DNA of 64,000 nucleotides from Mariniphaga sp041684965. GTDB taxonomy: Bacteria; Bacteroidota; Bacteroidia; Bacteroidales; Prolixibacteraceae. The stretch covers positions 62,001 through 126,000 of the forward strand of contig JAWLGR010000002.1 in the NCBI GenBank assembly GCA_041684965.1, given 5' to 3'. Within the stretch, counting starts at the first letter, position 1; each line of letters starts with the position of its first letter. Under the pieces are notes generated by a model that was not told the DNA's origin, did no database searches, and saw nothing but the letters and a program-made list of their open reading frames with translations. Shown here one piece after another: positions 36,411-45,643 of the stretch. The translations under genes were made by a program, and so were the position numbers.

Positions 36411-38699
36411 TTAATCAATAAATATTTCTTTTATTTTATTGAAGAAATCTCTTTTTCGGTTTGAGCTGATAGCCCAGTTAACCGGGATGCTTTGGTAGCC
36501 TTCATTAAAATGTTCATTTTTCATTCGATAATCAAAAAATCCCCATGATGCGTAAGCTTGTGTAGCGTTAACAAAGTTATTAACGGGTTGCTCAAATTGG
36601 AAATGGTCATCCTCGTTAAAAATAATTGGCATAGAACGATAAGAAGGGAGGGAGCGCACTGTCTCAACCATTTTTGTAATGTCTTCAGGTTTGTTCACTC
36701 CATTTCCATGAATCAAAACGAAATCAGATACTTCCACTACTTTATCCGGAGGAATAAAGCCTCCACCAAAACTTGTTGATACAAGCAGTTCAGGAGTTTT
36801 TTCCTTAATCCTTAGAATTAATTCATGTACCCTGTTTTTAATAATATCGTGATCATAAGCTTTGTGATTACTTTCGTTTGCTACTTCTATGATGACATTT
36901 TTAAAGTTATTGTTCAGAATCCATTGCACCACGTTATCAACGGCATTGATTACAGCATTTTCATTTTCTAATCTTTCATCCTGACCGAAATAAAAAATCC
37001 CAAGAATTACTACCATTCCCAAACCGTCGGCTTTTTTTATAATACGCTCCATTCTCGAGGAAAATGCTGAACGTAGTGTGCCATCTGCTTCAAAAGCATT
37101 ATTTTCCCATGGTTGAGAGGTGGAATAACCTTCCGGACTTCCACCCTGAAAGTTGATAGTAAAAGCCAGTAATCCATGTTTTCTCCATTCGGGCATGGCG
37201 TCTGTAAATTCACGTGTATTACGTTCAGGATCCCACCTTCCGGTATCCGGATATTTCCATTTAATTTCTGTTTCCCGGTTTAGGTCATCGAAAATACCAT
37301 TAACCATTCGGGAATTTGGGAGCAGACCTTCCACCGAAATTTCATGCCATGTCCTGCCTTCAAATGTAGGTTTACCATTGATGTAAAATTTTTCATTCCT
37401 GATTGAAACGTATGTTTTAGGTTTATATCCGGTTTTATTGAGAACCTGTATATTAGCCCAGTTAATGTATTGATCCCAGTCATAAGAAGTTACTGCATGT
37501 CTGCCATTGCGGATATGATAAGCAACAGTATTTTGAATTGGTTGATTAATTGGGGGCATTTCTGCAGAAGATATACCTGCTTTGCCGTAAAGTTCGTAAA
37601 CCAATGTGGCATGATAGGCTGAAAGAAATTCTCCACGAGGATCAGCCCATTTGTCTTCCTCAGCACTTGCAATGTAAACCGGACGCGGTGCAATCAGCGC
37701 AATCAATTCATGTTGGTCAACCGGAAGAATGTTTTCGTTTTTGTTATAGATCGAAAAATTGCGGGTAAACCAGTGAGGGAAAGAACTATTGATTCGTGCC
37801 ACAGTTTCTCCAAATTGTCGTTTAGACAACGCAGCACCCCCGCAACCTGAATTATTTGATATAACAGCTGCAAAACGTTTGTCGTTGGCGCCTGCCCATA
37901 AGGCTGTTTTTCCTAATCTTGAATGGCCAAATACAATTACTTTCGTTTCATCAACATCGTCATCCTGTTCCATGTAATCCATTGTACGGCTCAATCCCCA
38001 GGCCCAGGCAGCAATAGAACCCCATTCTCCGGCAGCAGGTTGATGTTGATTGTTGTTATAAAACAGAGCGTGAATTCCATCGGTGAAGTCATTTTTGTCA
38101 GGATCTATTTCGCCATAAAAAATTGTTGCCAGGCCATAACCTGAATCAATCAATTTTTCAACCTGCCAGCTCTTAATGCTCGAGCCTCTTGGTTTTTTAG
38201 TCGTTTTTAAGGCTCCGTTATCTTTTATAAATGAGGAAGATATCAGGATGTTGGTGTCGTTGCAAACGGTGTGATTGCCATTAAAATTATAACCTAAAAA
38301 AACAGGTGCTTTTTCAACATTTTTTGGCAGGTATAAAAGAACGTTAAAAATGAGCGTCTTGCCGTTCTTGTTGAAGATAATATTAACCTGTTTTCTTTGG
38401 GCTTTCCCGTTCAATGCTTGATTGCTCTCTTCAATCACTTCCCAATTTGAAATGTGCAGTTGTGCGGGTATTTTTCCATATACATTGCTGGTGAAAAATT
38501 CCATCAGTTCTGGTCTTCGGATTTTTTCCCAGAGCCTTGTATTTTTTATCTTTCGACCGTTAAACGATGTAAGCGGATCGGGAATTTCGTATTCAGGAAC
38601 TTTGCTTTCGTCATAGTTAGGGACGAATGTTCCACGCTGCTGGCCAAAACAAAAAATAATGGTATACAGGAACAAAGAGAAAAATGAATAAAATTTCAT
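36411..38699 (-). CDS. Fusion of CE15 glucuronoyl esterase and clan-A glycoside hydrolase
   Basis: 762 residues with a signal peptide (1-19). Residues ~40-420 are a carbohydrate esterase family 15 domain: the nucleophile Ser260 in FGHSRLGKTALWAGA, an acidic patch in SAEEDKWADPRGEF (~345-358), and the catalytic His401 in NGRHAVTSYDW. CE15 enzymes split the ester between 4-O-methyl-glucuronate and lignin alcohols. Residues ~430-762 form a TIM-barrel glycosidase with the acid/base Glu609 in VIIEVANESNH and a nucleophile Glu696 in PIIFNEDDHF, so a retaining clan-A enzyme. Family number is uncertain. Two activities on one chain suggest removal of esterified uronosyl groups in the periplasm. Confidence 0.85.
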   Translation of the reverse strand: MKFYSFFSLFLYTIIFCFGQQRGTFVPNYDESKVPEYEIPDPLTSFNGRKIKNTRLWEKIRRPELMEFFTSNVYGKIPAQLHISNWEVIEESNQALNGKAQRKQVNIIFNKNGKTLIFNVLLYLPKNVEKAPVFLGYNFNGNHTVCNDTNILISSSFIKDNGALKTTKKPRGSSIKSWQVEKLIDSGYGLATIFYGEIDPDKNDFTDGIHALFYNNNQHQPAAGEWGSIAAWAWGLSRTMDYMEQDDDVDETKVIVFGHSRLGKTALWAGANDKRFAAVISNNSGCGGAALSKRQFGETVARINSSFPHWFTRNFSIYNKNENILPVDQHELIALIAPRPVYIASAEEDKWADPRGEFLSAYHATLVYELYGKAGISSAEMPPINQPIQNTVAYHIRNGRHAVTSYDWDQYINWANIQVLNKTGYKPKTYVSIRNEKFYINGKPTFEGRTWHEISVEGLLPNSRMVNGIFDDLNRETEIKWKYPDTGRWDPERNTREFTDAMPEWRKHGLLAFTINFQGGSPEGYSTSQPWENNAFEADGTLRSAFSSRMERIIKKADGLGMVVILGIFYFGQDERLENENAVINAVDNVVQWILNNNFKNVIIEVANESNHKAYDHDIIKNRVHELILRIKEKTPELLVSTSFGGGFIPPDKVVEVSDFVLIHGNGVNKPEDITKMVETVRSLPSYRSMPIIFNEDDHFQFEQPVNNFVNATQAYASWGFFDYRMKNEHFNEGYQSIPVNWAISSNRKRDFFNKIKEIFID

Positions 38700-38700
38700 T

Positions 38701-39381
38701 TTATTTATTTATGAATTTTTTCTGTATTAAACTCTTTGACTTAAGAAGATGATTTCTAAGTTCCATTGCTGCCCGGTCGGAATCATTCGCTTCAATAGCA
38801 TCTAAAATGGCAAGGTGTTCTGGTAACGTTTCTTCGGGAGGCCGCAACAGACCCATTTGTTCCACTCTTAGTTGCACCAGGGAATGACTGTAAATTTTAT
38901 TAAGTATTTTGTTTCCTGAAAATTCAAGAAGAAGTGCATGGAAATGGTCATCTGCTTTCCGATATTTGTCAAAATCAATTGGTGTAGTAGCTTCAAATGG
39001 TTTCCAGATATTTTTTAACTGCAGGAATTGTTTTTTTGTTATCCGTTCCGCTACCAGCCTTACTGCAACGGTTTCTATCCCTTCGCGAACCTCGTAGATA
39101 TCATACATTTCATCGATGGTTAGTTTTTTAACAAACATCCCTCTTCGAGGAATACTTTCTATCAGAAAATCGTATTCAAGCATTTGCAGCGCTTTTAACA
39201 ATGGAGTACGACTAACACCCAACCGGGCAGCAAGTTTTTCCTGAAGTAACTTTTCTCCCGGTTTGAGTTCGTTTTCAATAATCATCTCTTTGAGTTTATT
39301 ATAAACTGGAGTACTTAAATCCGTATGCTGAATCATAATAATATTTTTGCCTGCAAGGTAACATTTGTTTTTTGAATACAA
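38701..39381 (-). CDS. GntR-family regulator with FCD ligand domain
   Basis: 226 residues. Winged HTH at ~25-85 (KPGEKLLQEKLAARLGVSRT, LIESIPRRGMFVKKL), then the all-helical FCD domain with YEVREGIETVAVRLVAE, KADDHFHALLLEFSGN and LPEHLAILDAIEANDSDRA. FCD domains bind carboxylates such as uronates, lactate or gluconate through a metal site. This agrees with a sugar-acid cluster. One base separates its stop from the CE15-GH start, so it leads the operon and is likely autoregulated. Confidence 0.92.
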   Translation of the reverse strand: MYSKNKCYLAGKNIIMIQHTDLSTPVYNKLKEMIIENELKPGEKLLQEKLAARLGVSRTPLLKALQMLEYDFLIESIPRRGMFVKKLTIDEMYDIYEVREGIETVAVRLVAERITKKQFLQLKNIWKPFEATTPIDFDKYRKADDHFHALLLEFSGNKILNKIYSHSLVQLRVEQMGLLRPPEETLPEHLAILDAIEANDSDRAAMELRNHLLKSKSLIQKKFINK

Positions 39382-39568
39382 AACTCAAAATGAAAAAATT
39401 TTATTCAGACACTTACCGGGTAGGATATAATTTTTATTTATGAAGAAAAATATTAAAATTTATAATAATTACCAGTGTGCATCTGTTAACATTTTTACAT
39501 GAGAAGACTTATATTAGTTTCAGGCTAAAATATCATATTTTATTGCCTTCAAACAATGGAGAACTTGA

Positions 39569-40267
39569 TTATTGATCCGTTTTTGTAATTCTTGTGATTG
39601 GAGTCAATTGCAGTTTTCTGAATTCTACTTCCGATCCCTCAGCCTGGATGGCTATCTGGCCTTTTTGTGCAGTACAGTCGTAGCCGTAATTTACCACATC
39701 GCCGTTTACCCAAACCTTTATTTCATCGTCAACACATTCAATTACCATGTTGTTCCATTCTCCCGGAGGATTTTCAGAATCGTCAGTAAGATTTCGTATT
39801 CTGCGCTGTTTCCCTTCAGTAATCCCCCATTCATCTTTAGGGCCGCGACGTTCTTCCATATTTGGTACTTTAATGTCTTCAACTATGCACCAGAAATCGC
39901 CTGCATTCTCATGCATCATCTGCACCTCCATCGACTGCGGAAACATGCTGTACAGAGCCCTGGGAGTGGAAGCATGTATCAATACTCCGCAATTTCCGGG
40001 TTTGCCAGGGAAACGGTATTCAACTTCGAGGCGGTAATTTTGAAAGACGGAATCCGTTATCAGGTGCCCCGGAGGTATTCCCAGGCTTACCAACATTCCA
40101 TCACGAACAATAAACGGGTTGATGGTATCCGGATTGTTATCCATAGCTGGAACATCTACATGCCACCCGGTTAAATCTTTTCCGTTAAAAATACTTTGAG
40201 GCTCTTTTTCCTGATTGCAGGATATCAATAGTACCACGCAAAATAAGACGACGAATAAATTTTTCAT
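39569..40267 (-). CDS. DUF1080 lipoprotein (3-keto-disaccharide hydrolase family)
   Basis: 232 residues. The signal run ends LLISCNQ, a lipobox. The body is the DUF1080 concanavalin-like sandwich: SIFNGKDLTGWHVDVPA at the start, NYRLEVEYRFPGKPGNCGVLI in the middle, WNNMVIECVDDEIKVWVNG and GQIAIQAEGSEVEFRKLQL at the end. Members bind or cleave 3-keto-glycosides produced by Gfo/Idh/MocA enzymes, and two Gfo/Idh/MocA genes are nearby. It is 187 bases upstream of the GntR gene, so it may have its own promoter. Confidence 0.9.
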   Translation of the reverse strand: MKNLFVVLFCVVLLISCNQEKEPQSIFNGKDLTGWHVDVPAMDNNPDTINPFIVRDGMLVSLGIPPGHLITDSVFQNYRLEVEYRFPGKPGNCGVLIHASTPRALYSMFPQSMEVQMMHENAGDFWCIVEDIKVPNMEERRGPKDEWGITEGKQRRIRNLTDDSENPPGEWNNMVIECVDDEIKVWVNGDVVNYGYDCTAQKGQIAIQAEGSEVEFRKLQLTPITRITKTDQ

Positions 40268-41399
40268 ATTATTGTATTATTAGATTTCTCTTTTTCACAC
40301 TTTCCAATATGCAATTGTGAAGCACCAGGTGTCGCGTTTGTATTTATTGTTTTATATTTTGTAACTATATTTATTATAAAAATAATAAAAGAAATTTGAT
40401 TTTTCCAATGTTAACCCTGATTTGCCGGCAAATAAGCCGGAAGAATATTAAAAAAAATAAGCATCTTCCCTGTTTTCAGAATCAAAGCAGATAAAACAAT
40501 TTTATTTACTGTTTAATTTAATATCATCTATGCTTTATCCATTTACCGTAAAAACTGTTAATTCTGATATGCAGCTACACCTATCACAGGATTATCGATC
40601 AATGAAAATAAAATAAACTTTGATTCAATTTACCCGATGTGATATAAAGTTACACCTCCTGACGATCGGACAATTTAATAGTTTAAAAGCGCATATTACC
40701 ACATTAAATTATTATAATCAGGCAATATATGAATTGCATTCCTTTGCATGTTTATTACCTTCTCATTTAAACAGAATTGTCCTCTCGTGAAATTCTTTTT
40801 AGTTGAGATAAGTTTGACAATACACTCTAATTCCAGGAGCCAGATACGGAACAAGTCATTATTTAATTCGTATTATTTTCGGAACAAATTCGGAATATAC
40901 TCGGAACAAACTTGTAAAATCGCGAGTTTATAGCGAGTTTATAGCGAATTTGTAGCGAATTTATTCCGAATTTATAATGAAGAGAATTTAGGGAGTGTAA
41001 TTTAAAGAATTTATTTATAACCGAATTTTGTGAGTATGTGATGCCAGTGTGATAATAACGAGGTACTTGCCTTTGATTATAAAGAAAGTAATTTCTCAGA
41101 TTCCGGGTTGCTGAAATTACGGGCAAATAAATTTTGAGATATGAAATAGCATACCCTGATGTTTTTATGTCTGTTTGTTGGTTCTTGTGCCTTTGGATCT
41201 TCTGAACAGAAAGTATTCTTGCAGATATCCCTGCGTTTCCCCTGTGAAGAATTCTGAGCCTTTATAAATTTGACAGCATGAGTGTACTTCATTAGGAATA
41301 AAATGCAGATATTTCTATTGCACTGGATTTACAGCTTCTTATTGTAACCTATTCATATAAAAGGGCTCAAAATTTGTCCTTAGATGAATCATAAATCCG
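40268..41399. other. Non-coding gap of about 1.1 kb
   Basis: AT-rich. Short frames on both strands (for example 41077-41292 minus) show no family features, signal peptides or convincing ribosome sites. The one organised element is the 11-bp repeat array at 40879-40977. The stretch separates the sugar-acid cluster from housekeeping genes and looks like a boundary region. Confidence 0.6.
40879..40977. repeat. Nine-unit 11-bp degenerate tandem repeat
   Basis: The units are TCGGAACAAAT, TCGGAATATAC, TCGGAACAAAC, TTGTAAAATCG, CGAGTTTATAG (twice), CGAATTTGTAG, CGAATTTATTC, CGAATTTATAA: 9 x 11 = 99 bases without a phase break. The left three units are near reverse complements of the right ones, so the array can also fold as an imperfect hairpin. 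No ORF of note covers it. Confidence 0.85.
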
Positions 41400-41981
41400 T
41401 TAGCATTTACTTAATGTATAAGTTCTTCCTGCATTGAATGCTTCTACATTAGTGGCCACGGTTTTTTCTCCCTTGGTTTTAAAAATGGTTTCAATTCCTT
41501 TAATTATAATATCATTATGAATGGCTATAAAAGGTGAAGCAGCTCCAAGCATCACCATGTTAGATGCTTTCGAGTTACCTGTTTCTTTTGCAATACGGTC
41601 GGCATCGATGCGAATGATATTTATCTGGTTTAAAAGTTCTTCAAAAGTGCTTTCCAGTTTCGGATAATCCGGAATATTTCTAAACTCAGCTGTATTTGTA
41701 ACAAGGCTTCCCCCCGGTGACAGGTAGGGCAGATAGCGCAACGATTCCATCGGTTCAACTGACAGGATAAGATCAGCGCTTCGTAACGGAATCAAATCGG
41801 ACCATATTGGATGGTCAGCTATGCGCAGGTGTGAAACGACCTCTCCGCCACGCTGGCTCATGCCGTGTGTTTCAGCCTGTTTCAGATAGTAATTTTCATT
41901 TAGGGCAGCGGCTCCAAGTGTTGCAGCAATAGAAAGAATTCCTTGTCCGCCCACTCCTGCTAATATGATATCTGTTTTCAT
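41400..41981 (-). CDS. iorB: Indolepyruvate oxidoreductase, beta subunit
   Basis: 193 residues. ILAGVGGQGILSIAATLGAA at the N-terminus and the HGMSQRGGEVVSHLRI segment are the gamma-type 2-oxoacid:ferredoxin oxidoreductase signatures. With IorA it decarboxylates aryl pyruvates (from Trp, Phe, Tyr) to aryl-acyl-CoA and reduces a low-potential carrier. Its start follows the iorA stop by one base, so translation is coupled. Cytoplasmic, oxygen-sensitive chemistry, consistent with anaerobic or facultative life. Confidence 0.92.
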   Translation of the reverse strand: MKTDIILAGVGGQGILSIAATLGAAALNENYYLKQAETHGMSQRGGEVVSHLRIADHPIWSDLIPLRSADLILSVEPMESLRYLPYLSPGGSLVTNTAEFRNIPDYPKLESTFEELLNQINIIRIDADRIAKETGNSKASNMVMLGAASPFIAIHNDIIIKGIETIFKTKGEKTVATNVEAFNAGRTYTLSKC

Positions 41982-41982
41982 T

Positions 41983-43620
41983 TTATTGCTGTATTTTTGC
42001 CTTATTCAACTTTTTTGTTTTCGCTATCCGCTGGACGCATTCCCTGCGCCCTATGATTACTGAAACCCCTTCAAACGCCATCTCTTCGCGGATAATCTTT
42101 ACGATTTCATTGTGGTGCTTTTTCAATGGCACAAACAGCCTGATGTGTTCCGGTGCAACACCCACACCTTCGCAAATTTTTTCGATTCTTCCCTTTGCAG
42201 AAGAATCCTGTCCACCGGTCATGGCAACAGTTTCATTGTCTACAATAAGAATATTAACATTCGATTTTTCATTTACACAATCGAGTAGCCCGGTAATACC
42301 TGAATGGGTGAAGGTGGAGTCACCAATTACAGCAAATACCGGAGACAATCCTGCATCGGCTGCCCCTTTTGCCATGGTAATGGAAGCTCCCATATCGACA
42401 CAGGTATTGATGGTGTTGTAAGGTGGCAACGCTCCCAGTGTATAGCACCCGATATCAGAAAACACCCTGCCTTTCCCAACATCTACAACCACTTCATTCA
42501 GGGCATTATATGTATCCTGGTGACCGCATCCTGCACAAAGCGATGGCGGCCTTCCAATCAGGGTTTGCGGAATATTGAATTGTTCCGGCAGATTTTTGCC
42601 AAGCGCTTTGGCAAGATGATCGGGATTTAGCTCTCCCTTACGGGGAAGAACATTGTTTAACCTACCCATTACTCTGGTACCTTTGTTGAAAAAATCGGTA
42701 AGCAGTTCCTCTACAAGCGGGTATCCTTCTTCAGCGATGAGCAATTCATCGCATTCACTTTCAAGTTTACGCAGCAGTTTTTCAGGAAGCGGATAGTGTG
42801 TAATTTTTACAATCGGATGCGGACAATTTCCATCCGGATAATTTTCCATTAAATAATTGAATGCAATTCCACAGCATACAATCCCGAGGCTTTTGTCGTT
42901 TCCTTCAAAGTATTGATTATATCTGGATTCTTCTGAAAGTTGAATTAACCAGTTTTGCTTATCGAGCAGATTTTGATAATACCTTCTGCCGTAGGCTGGC
43001 AGAAGCATAAATTGCATCAGGTTTTCGGGCAAATGAAGCTGATTTTCATCCTGTGCCTGGCCTGGAATTACTCCTGCACGTGAATGTGCCAGACGTGTGG
43101 GAATGCGGAGCATTACGGGCAGGCCTGTTTTTTCAGAGAATGCAAAACCTTCATAAGTCATGTCGTAGGCTTCCTGTTGGTTGGAGGGTTCGAATACCGG
43201 AATCATGGCAAATTTTCCATAAAATCGTGAATCCTGTTCGTTTTGAGAAGAATGCTGCGAAGGATCATCTGCCACAACCACTACCAGTCCACCGTTTATT
43301 CCTGTTATAGCCATGTTCATGAAAACATCGGCTGCTACATTCAGTCCTACATGTTTCATGCAGGCGACGGAGCGTTTCCCGGCATACGACATACCCAGTG
43401 CTGCTTCCAGAGCTGTTTTTTCATTGGACGACCATTCGCGGTGGATATTTCGCTCCTGAGCAATTTTATTGTGCTGGATATATTCTGTTATTTCAGTGGA
43501 AGGAGTTCCCGGATAGGCATACACTCCGGAAATGCCACCATCAATGGCAGCCTGACCGATGGCTTCTACCCCCAGCAATAATTTTCTTTGCATATTAATT
43601 TTTGATTTTTCGGCCGGCAA
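41983..43620 (-). CDS. iorA: Indolepyruvate oxidoreductase, alpha subunit, without ferredoxin domain
   Basis: 545 residues. The pyrimidine-binding half has GVYAYPGTPSTEITEYIQ and the TPP half has LCAGCGHQDTYNALNEV, then GDSTFTHSGITGLLDCVNEK and VDNETVAMTGGQDSS (the thiamine-diphosphate/Mg site). Archaeal IorA is longer and ends in two 4Fe-4S clusters with eight Cys. This protein ends RRECVQRIAKTKK, with no such domain. Shorter forms of this kind occur in other Bacteroidota as I recall. The electron acceptor must then be a separate protein. Confidence 0.9.
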   Translation of the reverse strand: MPAEKSKINMQRKLLLGVEAIGQAAIDGGISGVYAYPGTPSTEITEYIQHNKIAQERNIHREWSSNEKTALEAALGMSYAGKRSVACMKHVGLNVAADVFMNMAITGINGGLVVVVADDPSQHSSQNEQDSRFYGKFAMIPVFEPSNQQEAYDMTYEGFAFSEKTGLPVMLRIPTRLAHSRAGVIPGQAQDENQLHLPENLMQFMLLPAYGRRYYQNLLDKQNWLIQLSEESRYNQYFEGNDKSLGIVCCGIAFNYLMENYPDGNCPHPIVKITHYPLPEKLLRKLESECDELLIAEEGYPLVEELLTDFFNKGTRVMGRLNNVLPRKGELNPDHLAKALGKNLPEQFNIPQTLIGRPPSLCAGCGHQDTYNALNEVVVDVGKGRVFSDIGCYTLGALPPYNTINTCVDMGASITMAKGAADAGLSPVFAVIGDSTFTHSGITGLLDCVNEKSNVNILIVDNETVAMTGGQDSSAKGRIEKICEGVGVAPEHIRLFVPLKKHHNEIVKIIREEMAFEGVSVIIGRRECVQRIAKTKKLNKAKIQQ

Positions 43621-43796
43621 AATAAGGTTTTTCCCTCACTGAAAAAATAACAGGACGCAGTTAATTTCCAAATCTTTTAAGTTTAAAGAATAACCTCTAT
43701 GTTTAATTATGTGATTACAAAGATGATACCCAATAAAAGCCATTGTCCAAAGACATGGGATGAGTAGTATCAAATTAACTTATTATTAAAATATTA

Positions 43797-44207
43797 TTAG
43801 GAAAAAATTGTAATTGTGAGTTTTCTGCTGCCTCCATAATTTCGGAATTCGCAAAAATAGATTCCCTGCCAGGTTCCCAGGTTCAGACGGTAATTAGTAA
43901 CCGGAATTGTCAACTCAGCACCAATAACAGATGATTTAAGATGGCCTGGCATATCGTCGGCGCCTTCATATGTGTGTATGTATACCGGATCATTTTCAGG
44001 TATCATTTTATTGATGAATGATTCAAAATCGGTACGTACTGACGGATCAGCATTTTCATTAAGGGTTATTCCTGCCGATGTATGTTTTACCAGGATGTGG
44101 AGCAATCCTTTTTCCGGGAGTGAGGTCAAGTGTTTTTCGATTAAAGATGTTATTAAATGATAACCTCTTTTGAATGTGGGCAATGTAATTTCAAATTGTT
44201 GTATCAT
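43797..44207 (-). CDS. YjbQ/UPF0047 family protein
   Basis: 136 residues, the usual size. HTSAGITLNENADPSVRTDF and GADDMPGHLKSSVIGAELTI are the conserved segments, with the His residues that bind metal. LGTWQGIYFCEFRNYGGSRK closes the fold. The family is annotated as secondary thiamine-phosphate synthase because some members complement thiE mutants; the true role is unclear. Stands alone between rarA and iorA. Confidence 0.9.
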   Translation of the reverse strand: MIQQFEITLPTFKRGYHLITSLIEKHLTSLPEKGLLHILVKHTSAGITLNENADPSVRTDFESFINKMIPENDPVYIHTYEGADDMPGHLKSSVIGAELTIPVTNYRLNLGTWQGIYFCEFRNYGGSRKLTITIFS

Positions 44208-44281
44208 GTTTAAACATATTTTAGATGTAAATTACCAATTTGGCCACTCAGCCGGCCCTTTAATTAATAATCATTTTAATT

Positions 44282-45565
44282 TCAGCTTACTCCAAATCTT
44301 TTACCCCACCATTTTTGGAGCCGTTCAAGGATTTTCATCTCGGTTTGGTTCCTTCCGGGGTGGTAAAAACGATTGTTTTTAATTTCCGCAGGAAGAAAAT
44401 CCTGCACAACAAAATTACCCTCATAGGAATGGGCGTACTTGTAATCTTTTCCATAGCCGATTTCTTTCATTAGCTTTGTGGGGGCGTTGCGGATATGCAA
44501 CGGGACAGGCAAGTTTCCTGTTTTCTGCACCAGTGCAATTGCATTATCAATAGCTTTGTAGGCGGAGTTGCTTTTAGGGGAAGTTGCCAGGTAAATTGTA
44601 CATTCGGAAAGAACAATTCGTGCTTCGGGAAATCCAATCTGGTGCACAGCATCAAACGTGCTTTGGGCAAGCAGCAAGGCATTTGGATTTGCAAGTCCGA
44701 TATCTTCTACAGCGAGAATGAGTAATCTTCGGGCAATGAATTTTGCATCTTCGCCCCCCTCAATCATCCGTGCCAGCCAGTATACAGCGGCATCAGGATC
44801 ACTTCCCCGCACGCTTTTTATGAATGCAGATATAATATCGTAATGCATCTCACCTTGCTTATCGTACATTGCAAGGTTTTTTTGCAGGCGGGAAATGACT
44901 TTTTCATCGGTTATTTCAATTTTTTCTTCCTCTTCAGAAAGCACTACCAGTTCAAGTACATTCAGAAGTTTACGGGCATCACCGCCCGAGAACCGGAGCA
45001 TGGCTGAATTTTCCTTCAGAATAATTTGCTTTTTTTTAAGTTCCGGATCTTTCTTTATGGCATTATCAACAAGTTTTAAAAGCGAGGCTTTATTCAGAGG
45101 TTCCAGTATGTAAACCTGACATCTTGAAAGCAGAGGTGAAATGACCTCAAAAGAGGGATTTTCGGTAGTTGCGCCGATTAGGGTAATCGTTCCGTTTTCT
45201 ACAGCTCCCAGCAACGAATCCTGCTGGGATTTACTGAACCGGTGGATTTCATCGATGAAAAGGATGGGGTTGGGCTTATTGAAGAATTGCTGCTTTTTAG
45301 CTTTCTCAATTACTTCACGTACATCTTTTACACCTGAGCTTACAGCACTTAGGGTATAAAACGGACGCTCCAGGGTATTTGCAACAATTTTGGCGAGTGT
45401 AGTTTTGCCTACACCCGGCGGCCCCCATAAAATTATTGATGAGAGGTTGCCCGACTCAATCATCCTGCGCAACACTGCATTTTTACCTACCAGGTGATCC
45501 TGCCCTATATAATCATCCAATTTTTTGGGACGCAGTCTTTCAGCCAGTGGTTGGTTTGTGCCCAT
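44282..45565 (-). CDS. rarA: Replication-associated recombination ATPase RarA (MgsA)
   Basis: 427 residues. RPKKLDDYIGQDHLVG at the N-terminus, Walker A GPPGVGKTTLAKI, Walker B ILFIDEIHRF, sensor-1 IGATTENPSFEV, then the C-terminal tetramerisation part with SVRGSDPDAAVYWLARM and VEDIGLANPNAL. RarA is a clamp-loader-like AAA+ ATPase that acts at stalled replication forks. A -7 box TACCTTTG on the minus strand at 45614-45621 suggests its own promoter. Confidence 0.95.
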   Translation of the reverse strand: MGTNQPLAERLRPKKLDDYIGQDHLVGKNAVLRRMIESGNLSSIILWGPPGVGKTTLAKIVANTLERPFYTLSAVSSGVKDVREVIEKAKKQQFFNKPNPILFIDEIHRFSKSQQDSLLGAVENGTITLIGATTENPSFEVISPLLSRCQVYILEPLNKASLLKLVDNAIKKDPELKKKQIILKENSAMLRFSGGDARKLLNVLELVVLSEEEEKIEITDEKVISRLQKNLAMYDKQGEMHYDIISAFIKSVRGSDPDAAVYWLARMIEGGEDAKFIARRLLILAVEDIGLANPNALLLAQSTFDAVHQIGFPEARIVLSECTIYLATSPKSNSAYKAIDNAIALVQKTGNLPVPLHIRNAPTKLMKEIGYGKDYKYAHSYEGNFVVQDFLPAEIKNNRFYHPGRNQTEMKILERLQKWWGKRFGVS

Positions 45566-45613
45566 ATTCCTATCTATTTTGCCTGTCTGTTAACTTTACT
45601 ATTTATCAAGGTT

Positions 45614-45621
45614 CAAAGGTA
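45614..45621 (-). promoter_or_regulatory. Bacteroidota -7 box of rarA
   Basis: TACCTTTG on the minus strand fits TAnnTTTG exactly and lies 49 bases before the rarA start. I do not see a clear -33 TTG at the expected spacing, so the call rests on the -7 element. Confidence 0.45.
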
Positions 45622-45643
45622 GAACTATTTTTTATCTGAGATT

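Noticed and set aside
41077..41292. 71-codon minus-strand frame in the 1.1 kb gap
   Set aside because: No signal peptide, family motif or ribosome site; composition is that of the surrounding non-coding DNA.
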